Assembly (NCBI GenBank): GCA_014058105.1 | Contig: JACGCM010002205.1 | Location: 3,100,001 to 3,164,000 of the forward strand | Reading direction: 5' to 3' | Source of the DNA: Kingdonia uniflora | Taxonomy: Eukaryota > Streptophyta > Magnoliopsida > Ranunculales > Circaeasteraceae | DNA: 64,000 nucleotides | In this document: positions 32,127 through 44,104 of the stretch, in pieces | Numbering within the stretch: position 1 is the stretch's first letter | Layout of the letters: every line of letters starts with the position of its first letter | Made by a program: the position numbers and the translations under genes | Notes under the pieces: generated by a model | Seen by the model: the letters and a program-made list of their open reading frames with translations, nothing else | Told to the model about the DNA's origin: nothing | The model's database searches: none

Positions 32127-34589
32127 TTATGTTTTTTCCTCCAGATCCTCCGGAGCCAGCTGCGGAGGTCCTTCGGGGAGAGGGTGGGAGGGGTACCCAT
32201 CTTTAGGGGGTACTTGACTCCTGCTAGAGCCCGAGCAATCTTGCTTGGGCCTGGTATGTGCATGAGCTGTGGCTATTTGGTGGCCGGTCACCTTAGCATG
32301 GCGGGGTATACTCTGTTTAAAAGGTTTAGAAGGAAAGTTGCAGTAATATTTTGAATGCCAACGTTTGACGTAAAGAGGTGTATTATAGATGCATGCATGA
32401 GAACAAAATCTGATATCAGAGTAAGCATGGTTAAAGAAGTAGTTAGGGTGAGTGTATGGTGCAAGTGTATACACGCATACCTTAGATGATCCGACTTCCT
32501 CTCCCTGATTACCTTCGTTGTCAAGCGACGACAGTGGTCTCTTATGAGTGTCGTTGGACTGCTGACTTGTTGCATGGCTCACCTTCTCGTTACATGTCTT
32601 CGAACTGAAAAGGTCATCGTGTTTGGGAGTGTGCCACTCACTGCTATCTGAGGTCATAAACCCAAGTTCAAGGGGCTCAGGGTCCTTATCGGACGAGTTG
32701 ATCGAGAGAGCTTGGGGTAGGCATTGGTGTTGGTTGGACGAAGTCGAAGGAACGAGGTCTTTTCCGTTAGGTTTCAGTTGCTATTTTGAGGGAGGCGACT
32801 TGATCGGGGTTTGTTTGAATAAGGTGCTGTGAGGGTTCGGTGGTGGGCTTATGGTGAGATCGATTACCAAAGTGAAGGGTGGAGTATGGCTAAGCCCCCT
32901 GCTGCTATTAAGGACTCCCTCAAAATTTAGAGTTTTTGGTGTCCCTTGCTTTGTACGGGCAGTCTCAAAACCCCTTGGGCTTAGGCCCAGAACAAAATTG
33001 GGGTGTGTGGGTGTAGGTATGCTTGGACCGGGCCTGGGTGAATTCAAAAATTGTCCCACCAAAAACCCCAACGGCTCACAAACTTCTGACTCGTGGTGTG
33101 ACTTCCGAACTGATGTGGAAGGACCCACGACCGACTTGCCTTTAATGCTGAGTTCGGCTGCTACCTTGGGGCTCAATACTGGAAACTCATTAATGCTGCA
33201 ATTAGCAGTTGTCTTGGTCAAGTTGAGCCGACTGTTTGTTTAGAGAAGCTTCTCGAGAAATTTTCCTTTGTCTGCTGACGTGTTCCTCTGGGTCTCTATT
33301 GACGTGTACATTTCTTGTGTGCATTGCATGAGGTTTTGGGTTTTGTAGACGTTAGGCTGGGAAGGAGAAAGAATGCTACTGTTCATGATAGTTTTACCGG
33401 CCAGTCCGTTCAACAAATTCACTCGGGAACTCGGCAATGTTGAAGAGGGGTAACTCGGCTTGTGTTGCTCTCTGGTAGTCCATTGGTTAAGCTGCTCCAT
33501 AGCTAAATGAATGAGGTGTCCAACACTCTCGTTTCCACTAGAGTTATGTGTGTTTCTTTCTTCGGCAGGTACAACCGGTGTCGAGGTATGTATCTTTTGC
33601 TGCCCCGGGCTCTCTTGAGAAACGTAAAAGTTATGAAGTTGCAGGTTTCTCGGCGGGTTTACTTGCAAATGGCTCCCGAACGGGAACATATAGCTATCCT
33701 CCTCGTTTGTCTGCTATCTTTCGATCGATTCACTTTTATATTTGGCGCAGAATTCAAGTGTGTGCGAGATGACGCCACAGATGGGGCAGAAGCCCTCGAG
33801 GCACTCGTACTTGATCGTGATTCTGGCTTCGCCGTAGTTGTTCGGCCTGTAAATAAGAATGGTTTGAACAAGAGGTTTATTGGTAAAGCGGTTAACGAGA
33901 ATCCTGACAAAACTCACTTTGGTGGTTTCAGCCGCTCCCGGCCTATAATCAGTCCTAATAAACTCTCCAAGTTTGTTTCCAATTATCTAAAAAGTAGAGG
34001 TGTCAAGAAGGCAACATGGGATCCCATAAACCTGGACCCAACATAGATAGCGAGAAAATGTTATTTCAGACTGGTGTAACAACGGGTCAAATGGTTGTTG
34101 ATGAATAGAGTGCCCAAAGACATTAGCTGGTTGGCTGCCAAGAATAATGTGATAATCCTCCTGGATTTGAAAGTTGGCAGTGAAAACTTTTGAGTTTTGT
34201 TCAAATGTAATAGGCGGGATACTCGTAATAAGTTTGCTTTATTCCTTCTTGATGCCATCAAGGATCAACGAGTCTTTCAAAGTTGGGGAGATGGAACGAA
34301 ACGCCACAGCGAATTTCCACATTAGTTGTAGACTATCCCATTGTGATCTATACAATCTTAAGCTTGGCGTCGGGTCATGTGTGGAGCATCTTCTCAACAT
34401 GTCCGCAAGTTCACTTTCTTTTGGGGTAGAGCTGCCTATTTCCATACTGCAGAACCGGCTATGGGGCTTATCCTTTTCTGGGATCCTCAGAGGCAAAGTA
34501 AGGCCAGGTAAGGGTGGGTGATTTTCATGAGAGTGGGGGTGGGGTTGATGAGTACTCATTTTTTGGTGTTTTGGGTTTTGAGAATACAT
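32127..34589 (-). pseudogene. LINE-A ORF1 (DUF4283 and zinc knuckle)
   Basis: A frame from 34589 gives the N-terminal region (Pro/His-rich, then 'SELADMLRRC' and 'MWKFAVAFRSISPTLKDSLI'). After shifts, 33917-33714 holds the end of DUF4283 followed by a CCHC knuckle 'FCPICGVISHTLEFC' (Cys44, Cys47, His52, Cys57 of that frame). The C-terminal part (33689-32127) is Ser/Pro/Thr-rich and low in motifs, as is usual. ORF1 binds the element RNA. At least four breaks are present. Confidence 0.8.
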
Positions 34590-34788
34590 ACAGGGCTGAA
34601 GAGAGAAAGAGTAGAAGGAAGAGAAAGGCTAATAGCAAGAGAGATGAAGAGATGGGGATGTGGGTGGGATGATGAGGGTCGGAGCAGGAGACGAGGGTGA
34701 AGATGAAGGTAGGCGGGTAGATTAGGATTTTTTGGTATGAGGAAGGGGTTGGGCAGGTTGTGGGGAAGGGAGAGGTTTGGGGAAGGTC

Positions 34789-34802
34789 TCATTTACCAAC
34801 CT
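34789..34802. repeat. LINE-A target-site duplication, right copy
   Basis: CTCATTTACCAACC; see the left copy at 27671-27684. Confidence 0.85.
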
Positions 34803-35880
34803 AGAAGATGGAACATAGTAGTCTTCACAGCCAAGGAAGCTAGAATTATCCTGCAGACCCCTTATCTCAAACACTGCACAATGACGATATCAAATGAATG
34901 CCTAAACCAACGGGGACGTTTACTATCAGGTCAACATATAAGATATTTTCCCAACACCACAACACATCCTCTATTCAGTTCCAAATTCTACCTATTTGGA
35001 ACAAGATCATTTAGGAATTGAAATTGCCTTACAGACTTCAACTTTTTGTTTGGAAAATCTTCAAATGACGGACCCAACAAAACAAAGATTATCTCAAAAC
35101 CACATCCTTGATGACCCCTCATGCTTGCTCTGCTTGAATCAACATAGCCTATGAGCAATACCCTTTTCCAATGATCTTGTGCATCTCACGTCTGGTTTGG
35201 ATCCCCCTTTACTTTAAATACAACTGAAATTAATTTCAACCTCTTTTAGGTACTCAAAAACATTCTACAGGATGCTCAAAATCCTGAGGAAGCCATTTCC
35301 TCCCTATCCTTTTTCGTCACCATTGCAACTGGCATTTGGGAGGCATGAAATGAAGCAATTTTTAACTCAACAAACCCGAACCTTTCTTCTATTATTCCTC
35401 AAGCAACTGCCATAGTCACAACTCTCAGTGACCCCCCAGATCACAATGGATATAGATTGTTGTATTATACTCGCATTTCTTATACGTAGAAACACAGGAC
35501 TCAGTTGTTCTTGATGACTGATGCTTCCTGGATACCCAACTCAAACAGTGGGGGTAGGTTTTAATTAATGAGAATAATGAAGTTTTTCCTTGCAGGAATT
35601 TCACCACAAGTACAGAAGAGTCTGAAAGACTCGGCCTCTCTTGGGCCATCGCATCAATTGCAGAAGATTTTGAAGGCCATAATCTCTTGATTGCTACGAA
35701 TTGTAAAAGAATGATCCACTACATAGAAACGATGAGCCTCTGGGGAAGCATATACTTTTTTGGATCCTAATTCCCTTTACTAAGTTTAAGTCTATTTCCT
35801 TCTTATTTGTGTCATGACATTTTAATTTTGTTGCCCATGATTGGCATCTATGGGACAAACATATGATGTAATATTTAAAT
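34803..35880 (+). pseudogene. LINE-B: ORF2 zf-RVT and RNase H, right part
   Basis: The frame left at 27684 continues here. Next come 'ARIILQTPLSQ' and 'PTGTFTIRSTYKIF' (34825-34950), then zf-RVT text 'WELKLPYRLQLFVWKIFKW' (35010-35068) with the Cys pair 'CSACLNQ' near 35125. The RNase H part follows: 'MTDASWIPNSNSGG' (35515-35555), 'ESERLGLSWAIASIAEDFEG' (35609-35672) and the tail near 35800-35865. No poly-A tail is evident, so the 3' end is approximate. Confidence 0.75.
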
Positions 35881-38131
35881 CAATATTACATTACACAATG
35901 GTGTTTTTTGTATAGACAAGTTTATCATTGTCTCAAAGATAAAGAAGGGCTGGGATTTAAAGTTATTTCCTTGAGATTTGTTGGAAAGAGCAAGATCGAT
36001 GGACGAGATCTATTAAATTTTGGTAACACAATGGTACATTAGACAAAACACATAAAAAGGGTACTTTAGTCTTAGTGCATCTCTATCTCACAACACCTAA
36101 ACCCGACTCTCTTTCTCCCATTACGTCTCTCTCTTCCAAAGACGTATCTTTCTCCCAACAACTCGATTTAGAGCTCTTCAATCCACATTTTTGATCTCAA
36201 GGTCTGATTTGAGTTTTGATCTCAGTCATCTAGGGTTTCAATCACCAATTCAGATCTAAAATTTTAGGGTTTCCTTTGTGAAAACTGTTTATTCAAGAGT
36301 GCAAGAGCTTATCAAGGGTTTCATGTCAATCTTAGCAACAATTGGTTTCAAAAACAATCGATTTCAACTATGTGCATCTTCATAGCCCTAGATTGCAATG
36401 GTCTGCAAATGATGGTATGAATTTGGGTTCTCATAATTTAAGTTTGTAAACCCTAGATTTCTTCTTTATGGTGTTTATCTACAAATGTGGTGTTTATCGA
36501 CAAAGAGGATATCAAGGTTGAAGTTAAAACCAAATTCGAGAATAGAAACAGCGACGAGGAATGAGGCTACTTGATTTCTTCTTGATGTTTTAAAATGAGC
36601 CACTTGACTTCTTCTTTATACTCTTGATAATGGATGTTTCATTGAATTTGCAGTAAGTTTCTTTCATGGCTAACTCGATGTCGACAACGAAGACAATGGC
36701 AGCAACAGAAATGAGGCTAGCAGAAAGGGGAAAAACATGTTCCTGTGGTAAGTACATGTTAGTTGGATTGTGATTCTCTTTGTAACAATTTTCTTAATAA
36801 GCATATTATATTTTTCAGTCATAAATCATAAAGGGTGTTTGGGATTTTCCAAAGATTATGTAATTACATCACGTCGTCAACTGACGAAAATAACTTTGAT
36901 TTGGTAAGCAATGTTATCACAAGTAAAAAATTAGGCATCCAATCAGATGTTTCAAGCCCGTTGGTATTATTTCGTTAATGAAGGTTATGAAATTTGTTCA
37001 CAGTTTTTATGGGATGTGAATCCAGATCGAGATACTTCGAACTCATGTTTATATTCCATGTTCACAACTTTGAGTAGGTGAGTCATGGAGAATAAGAGCA
37101 TATAGTAAAATTGGTTTTTGAAAAGAACTACGCTTGATAATTTGAAAATACCAATAAATGAGGAAGATAGAGTTTGCCAACTTCTGGAGTTCCTGTTTGT
37201 GTTAAGAGTTCAAGATATTTGCTTTAACGTAGTGTTTTAGAATTTGTGGCTCAATTGCTTTATTCATTTGGTTATGTGTTTCGTCCAAGTTCAAATTGTC
37301 AAAATTTACATTTATGCGAAAGTTACATTTTCTACTGTTTTTGGATATTTACTGATGAATAGAGTGTATTGTTATGTTATTTCTCATGTATTATAGCAAT
37401 TTCCAGATTTGAGATTATGTTATTTCTCATGCATTATAGCTTCTTTTGAAAATTGGCATACCAACATGTTCAATTTGCTTATGTTTTCTCAAGTAGCTCA
37501 GTCTGGATGGGCAGAAGGAGAATGCAGAGGTAACTCCGGATAGCTCCACTCATAATATGTAGAGAAAAGCCAAAAGGCTCCCCACTAGTAACAGTATCGT
37601 TAAAGTTTTTTAGATGTGTACCTATGCAGTATTCAACTGAGGTCCTGAACTTGATGCATCTGAGGTTAGCAACCACATTGTATTTATAAGTAAACTGGAT
37701 GGTTTCTTCTATTACTTTGATTCAAGGCTTGGTTACTGGCTGCACAATGGCGTTTGATTATGGTTAAGCTTGTTGTGAAGATTTTGATAATGGGTTTGGT
37801 TTCAACTAAGTTTCTCTCTCTGATTATAATGGGGTTTTGGTCAGAACTTCGAATATTTTTTCATGGGTCCAACAATTTGATTTTGTTGTGAGCGGAACCC
37901 TTATTTGCATAATGTACTATTGTTTTAAGAACATTTCTTTCTCCATAACTGTTAATGCGTCTGCTATGACATGGATAGGAACGTTGGCATCTAGGATGAG
38001 GTATTGATTTTTGTTACTCAAGTCTGCTACTCCTTGATTTCCTTTGACGTATTCAATTTGATTATATGTATTGATTATACATATAAATTTTAGTATTTCT
38101 TATCTGGGATGATATCGATGATTAGTTATGA
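35881..38131. other. Unassigned interval between LINE-B and Helitron-1
   Basis: No coding frame above 65 codons. 36085-36300 is CT-rich with several 'AGGGTTT' words, resembling a plant 5' leader. GTAAG words occur at 36655 and 36748. A sequence starting TCTATTAAATTTTGG at about 36009 resembles a Helitron 5' end, but no matching 3' end was found. I cannot assign a gene. Confidence 0.4.
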
Positions 38132-38158
38132 CTAGGTTATGTGCTCGTGCTATGCACG
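38132..38158 (-). other. Helitron-1 3' terminus (hairpin and CTAG)
   Basis: The minus strand reads CCGTGCATAGCACG, then AGCACATAAC, then CTAG and T. The 5-bp stem CGTGC/GCACG and the ten-base spacer fit Helitron 3' ends. Confidence 0.75.
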
Positions 38159-39069
38159 GATGGTTAAGTTCTAATGCTAGATAATTTGAGTATCAGCATA
38201 AGAGTTAATTTGCCCCAATGTGAAATTAATGGTACTTATTCAATCTTAACAGTGATAATATTAACTTCTTTACTTGACATCTTTGTAAGAAAAAACTTAT
38301 TTACTTTGCAGTGATGGAGCTGCAAGGCATGAATAAATTGTTCATGTCAGTTCAACATAGGCACCTTAATAACATTCCAAGTACTTTTAAAACCGTGTTA
38401 GACGATTAAGAGTACATTTTTTTTTAAGAAAATTTCTCATATAATTATGTGGGTTGTGCTCAACAGAGCTAAAGAATTTCAATGTTTCTCCTAGGCAGCT
38501 CTCGATTTTCAATATTCAATGGTCTATTTTGCTTGACCAATTCTTTACATTAAGATAACTTAAAATAGGAAACATCTTTTGCTTATCATGGGCCAAACTT
38601 GGATGAATGCAAAAATAGGAAACAATGATCATTCATCTATATGTATTTTCAAGAAAAAGTAGAAAACGATGTTCTAAGATTTGCTGATAAATTCCATAAG
38701 CATCTATGAGAAGAAATAAGGGTTTCATCAAACGTTGTTTGTTCAAAATATCATGTCATTTCATTTCCATCATTGCTCCTCTATGGCTCAGTGACCTCAG
38801 TCCTAGATCCGAATCATGTTAGGAAATAATGCTTTCATCATATATAGGTGGTGAAAAAGATTATGGCATTTGAATGCATGAGAAAATACATAAATACAGG
38901 GAAAAAACATTGTAGCTATTGGAAAATACATGGAAAAATCATATATCTTTATTCAAATTATAAATAAAAGTATAGAAATTGCAATTTTATTTGTTCCTGT
39001 ACACCAGGCAAAACTTATACATATAGATATTTGCTAAAATATCTACTCTATTGATGTTTATGGTAATCC

Positions 39070-39408
39070 AACCTAAATGAGGCACTAATGCATGAAGTTG
39101 ATAGGCTCAAGATTGCAACAGGAGAGGCGGTGAGCCACAGTGAGCCATTCAGCACGGGTATGCACTACATGCCACATAATACTTCATCTTCCATGTTTTC
39201 CCTCCAGTAACAAATAGGGCTGCCACATCAGTTGTCTCAAGAGTTTCATCCTTCTCAGTCAAATATGGTGAACCAATATTTGCACTCTAATGCTCTGTCC
39301 CACATGTTTCAGCAACACCAACTTGGATGATTTCAAGAGCTTGATATCAGTAGCAGCAAGGGCTCTTCACATCTCGTAAAATCAGTACAACCATTATTAT
39401 TTTCTCAG
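39070..39408 (+). pseudogene. Captured bZIP transcription factor C-terminal fragment
   Basis: One plus frame of about 113 codons starts in the leucine zipper ('NLNEALMHEVDRLKIATGE', 39070-39126). It continues through 'EPFSTGMHYMPHNTSSSMF', a TAA at 39208 and 'QIGLPHQLSQEFHPSQSNM'. A TGA lies near 39329, followed by 'FQELDISSSKGSSHLVKS'. This is the C-terminal region of group-I (VIP1/RF2-like) plant bZIP factors. The basic region is missing. Two stops in one frame and its place inside Helitron-1, antisense to it, show a captured, dead copy. Confidence 0.8.
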
Positions 39409-39422
39409 ACTATGAGTAGTGT

Positions 39423-39728
39423 CTACAACCTGAGAAGCATGATCCTCTGCAAAAATAAATTATATAGGTAAGAGATACGGAAGATCAAAAGAAAATAATA
39501 AAACTTGGATGAGAATATACTCTCAATTATGCCAAAAGCAATGGCTAGATTCCTTTCTTGTGGGCAGCCTTCACCAATACTTGGATGTTTATCATACACA
39601 CTAATAAAGTTATATGGAAATTCAACCATCAACGGATGGGCCAAAAGTTCATAGGGTAATAGGTCAATGAAGGTCGCAGGAAAATATTTGTCATACAAAT
39701 GCATTAGACATGTAGTTATCATCAACAC
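39423..39728 (-). pseudogene. Unrecognised 101-codon frame in Helitron-1
   Basis: The frame has ordinary protein-like composition in its first 65 residues ('LPYELLAHPLMVEFPYNFIS', 'HPSIGEGCPQERNLAIAFG'). It then becomes an aromatic/Leu-rich tail that may be intron or random sequence. It could be another captured exon. I do not recognise the family. Confidence 0.3.
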
Positions 39729-40095
39729 TGAAAGGCAGTTGTCTCCAAGAAACAGTTAATTAAATCTATCAGGAGAAACATACTGCATCCAGATTATGGA
39801 GGTGACTTGATAGAACGCTCCGCATATCCTGCATCCAGATTAACATGCATGTCAGATTTTGACTTAATGTGTTACATGAGCTACTGATGAATTCATGGAT
39901 TTAGAAAGAAAAAAAAAATTGAATCTGATTTAAACATACTCATAAATTAAACATCAATCATCCTATTATTTTAAATAACATAAAAAAGTCAAAAAGTAGT
40001 TGAGAAATACAGACTTGCAATGTAAATAGAGACAGATTTAAATGAAGAGTATACCTATCTCGCAATAGCTAGTGCAGTAACTGGTATTATGGAAG

Positions 40096-40563
40096 TGTTG
40101 TGACATCGTTCGAACGACTCCATATTTTGTTCAAACGACCTTTGTTGAACCCCCTAGAATTTTGGCCCATACGCAATTTTCGTTTGAACGGCCTCCTATT
40201 TCGTTCGAACGAAATATGGGAACTCTATTTTTTTATGGTTTTTAAACCACTCACTTGCCTCAAGATTTGAGAAATTGTAAAGAGTTTCCCTAGTATATAA
40301 AGGGAAACTTGTTCTTTGAGAGCCATCCTTCTGTCAATCCTTTGGTGAGAACATTTGGGAAGGATTTCTTGAGTGAGAAATCCTAATTGGTATTGAGTGA
40401 TTGTAATTGGGATCTTGAATAAACTCTTTCTCTCTCTCGCATGGTGGACGTAGGCAATTTGCCGAACGACCTTAAACTTGGTATTGTGTATTTCTTTGTT
40501 TGTGCTTATTTGTGATTAACCCAATCGACTTGGAGTTTCGGCATTCGGGCTTACGACTCAACA
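40096..40563 (+). repeat. Candidate solo copia LTR
   Basis: It is bounded by TGTTG and CAACA. It has a TATA box 'AGTATATAAAGGGAAAC' near 40300, a CT-rich start-site region, and a 3' part 'GGTGGACGTAGGCAATTTGC' (from 40443) typical of copia U5. U3 carries TTCGAA palindromes (40110-40215). No interior primer site follows. Target duplication was not seen, so a truncated element is also possible. Confidence 0.6.
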
Positions 40564-41280
40564 TTTTTAACCCAATATATGATGCCAAAAAAACAAACAA
40601 TAAATAAGATGAAGCTACTATCCAACTATTAAAGCTCGAAAGTAGGACTATGGTTCAAACTCTCATAAGTTTAAAGTGAAACACTTTTAATGCAATTCAA
40701 GTTACAAAAGTACGATCAAAATCCGGGACGTTTCTATGCAAAATTCCATGTCAAGAAATGAATCCTTCAAAAAATCTTTACAGACTACAAACATGAATTC
40801 ATGGTTGAAAAGTTTTAGGCCCCATACTTATATAGTGAAGTTTTAGGACCATCCCTTTCGCAATGCATAGGTTCACATCTGAGCTGTGAACCCTTATAAA
40901 TACCTTCCAGTAGTATCGAGTCCATAAAAAACCTCATCATTGCAATATTTCATGCTAATTTTCTGCAATGATTGCGAAGCCTTTTAGAAAATTATTGCAT
41001 GCATGTTCAGTGTTTGTTTTAGGCATGTACCCTCATATCGATTACTGGACTGATTTCCCATCATCCATGATACCAAAATATGGCTAAAGGTAATCTGAAA
41101 ATTCAAAGATTAAACCACTTGTTAAAATCTCAATCCGATACACCAAGAATTTTCTAAGATAAAGTGATGATAAGATAACTTGAAAATCAAATAATGAAGA
41201 CTATTTAATCCGAAGATAGGAGTTGGAAGTCAACCTATCCTTGTAGCAATCCTTGTAGCAGGAGCGTGGTTTGTACTCAA

Positions 41281-41368
41281 AATGGCATGACCAAATATAT
41301 TTAGGTTAAGCGAAATCGATCTAATTAATGGCATGACCAAATATATTTAGGTTAAGCGAAGTCGATCT
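41281..41368. repeat. Tandem duplication, 42-bp unit
   Basis: Two copies, at 41281-41322 and 41327-41368, with one substitution, separated by four bases. Confidence 0.85.
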
Positions 41369-41694
41369 ATAGTAAGTACCCAAACAACAACAGCAAACAT
41401 ATGAAGCACATATAATCAAACTATATCTCATTGCAAAAAAACTATATAAACAAATAGCAAGTCTACTAACACAACAACAAATATAATTCAATTATATTTC
41501 ATTGCAAAAAAACAATCCACTGTCCATAAAACTCTTGAGGCAAACACTAAACAACAATTAAGCAACCCATGGAAGCATAAATAGATTCATGGAAGATAAA
41601 CAATAGTTGATACAGATCCATGGAAGCATAAGAAGGTCCAAAAAATAGATAACAAAATGTTCTAACAAACTTCAAGATCAAAAGATTTAGATAA

Positions 41695-41711
41695 AGAGAG
41701 AGAGAGAGAGA
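41695..41711. repeat. (AG)n microsatellite
   Basis: Eight AG units. Similar GA/CT tracts lie at 42262-42282, 42736-42751 and 47635-47651 within Helitron-1. Confidence 0.9.
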
Positions 41712-42899
41712 ATCGTACTTGTTTGTTGTGAGAGGGATTAAACTTTGAAAAAGTAAGCTTAGAGAACTTGAAAGCTTCTAAGAAATCCTTTGAAACCTGG
41801 AAGTATACAAAACATTTTAAAGCATAGAGACTGTGGGGGAGCGAATATTATGAAGTTCTTGATTATCTTTTTCCTCCTGCAAAAATACACCAAAAGTAAA
41901 ATGCTTAGTACTACGCTGAAGAAAAAATTGATGAATCTTATGTACAGAAAAGATTAGTAAACAACTAAAATTTCATAAATTGAATAATTTATAGACACAT
42001 CATCTAAGTTTGCAGACAGTCGGGAGAAATAATTATAGGTTACAAACTGAGAGAGAGAGAGGGGGAGATAACATTTCACAACACCCAAAGAGGAGAGTAG
42101 TTACAAAAATGTATCATTTGGAGCACCGCTTGATCCATATTCATCTCTGCATTCTCCCTCAAAATCTAAACACTACCTAAAATCAATATCCATCATCATC
42201 GGGGGTGTATACAAATTTAGAAAATGCGTAGAAGTTCCTTAAGAAAATTATTTTTTTGATCGAGAGAGAGAGAGAGAGAGAGCGACTATAGCAATCGGTC
42301 CACCTGATCTCCTTAGAAAATTAGTGATGAGACTCCTCAGTAAAATACAGTCATACACAATTAGGGCATCACTCATATCCTACAAATATTTTTGAATTCT
42401 ACCCATTGTTTGCAATGTTGGATCATGAGCAGGAATCTAAACTCATAATTTTGCAATCAATTGTAATTTCCCCTATAGACCTCAATCCTGATTTTTAAAT
42501 TGAAGAACCTATAAGAAAAAAAACAAAAACAAAAATTGTAGCAAGAGAATTCAGTTCTTAGTAGGGGGAATAAGTGATTGAAAACTTTATATTAAACCTT
42601 GGATTACATTGAATCAAAACCAATCAAACCCTATAACAGATATGGGTTTACAAATCACTGAGTAAACATCATAAGAAGTAATTATACTAAATCAGAGGTG
42701 ATTAACCTTGACATTGATTATACTGTGTGTGTGTGTATGAGAGAGAGAGAGTATGTGTGTGAGTACCTTGCTGCAAGATGAAATCTTGATTGAGTCCCCA
42801 AAATTTGCAGCACTGAAACTTCATTGTAATCGAGAAGAGATGATCATTAATTATGATCATCAGATTGGAAAGTATGTTAGAGAGGCCTTTTGGATTTCG

Positions 42900-43900
42900 T
42901 GAGAGAAATGAAGAATGCATCAAGAAAGATAGAGGAGAGAGAGACGTAATTAGAAAGATAAAAGTCTTGCGGAAGCCTTTCACTAACAATAACAGTGTCA
43001 GACAGCATAGAAAATGTGTGGGGCAAAGAATTACCAAGTTCAGATGGAATGTCCTCAAACCCAAGTCTGACACTAAAAACCATGCCGGCCTTTATGGCCT
43101 GGCTATTTTCCAAAATCAAACTCAACCCATCTTCATAAAACTGGAGGATGCATAGTGACTTAGGTAAGCCGCAAATTCAGGACCGTCACCGTCCCTTTCA
43201 ACCATAGAGAACTCAGCTTTATAGACACCACTAACCATGTTCCCCGATTTCAACGAAGCATTCGCGGCTTCATGGGCCTTAGCCCCATTTGAACAGTACT
43301 TATTGTAGCTAGTTCCAATGTCGCATATTAACACACTACTGCCACCAAAAAACAACTTCCCATGTAGAAAGGACAAAAATCATACTTCCATCCATTTTGA
43401 AAGTTTGGAGGGTAGCAAAACCCCACCTCATCTGCCTTCCGTTCAAGAGCTACCGAACGTTGAACTCCTTAGTGTTCTCCACTAAGGGAGAAACGTTGCA
43501 CCTTGACATGTAACCAGAAAAAATTCTAAGCATTGGGGGCACAAATTGCTCCATAGCAGAAGATGTCAAAAGCGCAGCTTCCTTCACATTAGTAAGCTCT
43601 ACCCCATCTTTAACCAGTAACAAATCTTAAAACCCATCAATTACATAAAGAAAATGCACACTGAAGCGCTTCCGTTTTGTTCGATCCGTAAGACTCGTAC
43701 TCATAAAAATCTCAATTTCAAGCTCCCTCCGAATACACCCTATGGAAGTTGATTTATAGTTAGTGTAGACAGCCTTGAATATCACCTTCATCAACACAGT
43801 TCTGTATTTGCTCCTTTCCTTCACATATATCACAAATTCAGCACCAATATCCCCTATGGTTAGTACTTGCAGGTCTTTAAGTAGAGAGGCTGCCTTCTGA
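42900..43900 (-). pseudogene. SPT16: Captured SPT16 (FACT complex) fragment
   Basis: The minus strand follows plant SPT16 from the N-terminal lobe into the aminopeptidase-like (M24) domain. The pieces are 'AEFVIYVKERSKYRTVLMKV' (43847-43790), 'SIGCIRRELE' (near 43745), 'DLLLVKDGVELTNVKEAALL' (43626-43565), 'TSSAMEQFVPPMLR' (to 43530), 'TSYNKYCSNGAKAHEAANAS' (43318-43259), 'LKSGNMVSGVYKAEFSMVER' and 'AIKAGMVFSVRLGFEDIPSE' (43095-43036), then 'FSMLSDTVIVSE'. SPT16 is a histone chaperone for transcription and replication; its M24 domain is non-catalytic. TAA at 43629-43627, frameshifts near 43380 and 43125, and a gap after 'NGAK' show a dead copy. No introns are seen. It lies on the Helitron strand just after the helicase remnant. 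Confidence 0.85.
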
Positions 43901-44104
43901 CTACACAGGAATGGATCAGTACATTCATAAGTTTTATTTGATATTAGGATGCTTAGTCATGTGCGAACTGTGACTTCTCTAATTGGATCAACCTGATAAA
44001 TTAGAGAAGATGTTAATAATTGATTCATTTGTATGAATAAAACACCAAATAAGTTTAGTAAAATACGAACATAAAATCATTGCAAAGTTTACATAGTGTT
44101 TAAT

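Larger units (their letters stand above)
27685..34788 (-). mobile_element. LINE-A: near full-length plant L1 retrotransposon
   Basis: A 7.1-kb element on the minus strand. The 5' end near 34788 is pyrimidine-rich (5' UTR to about 34590). ORF1 covers about 34589-32127 and ORF2 about 31836-27725. The 3' end has a short A tail, seen here as TTTTTTTT at 27685-27692. It is flanked by a 14-bp target duplication with one mismatch. It sits inside an older plus-strand L1 (LINE-B). Both ORFs carry stops and shifts, so it is inactive, but the order and length are those of a full-length element. Confidence 0.9.

Noticed and set aside
32851..33243. 130-codon plus-strand frame
   Set aside because: Shadow of the Pro/Ser-rich C-terminal part of LINE-A ORF1.
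37567..37590. Small hairpin AGCC-AAAA-GGCT followed by CTAGT
   Set aside because: A four-base stem is too weak, and it has no matching 5' end partner I can defend.
36009..38180. Possible plus-strand Helitron from TCTATTAAATTTTGG to CTAG at 38177
   Set aside because: The hairpin at 38145-38157 is about 19 bases from that CTAG and the next base is A, not T. The same hairpin serves better as the end of the minus-strand Helitron-1.
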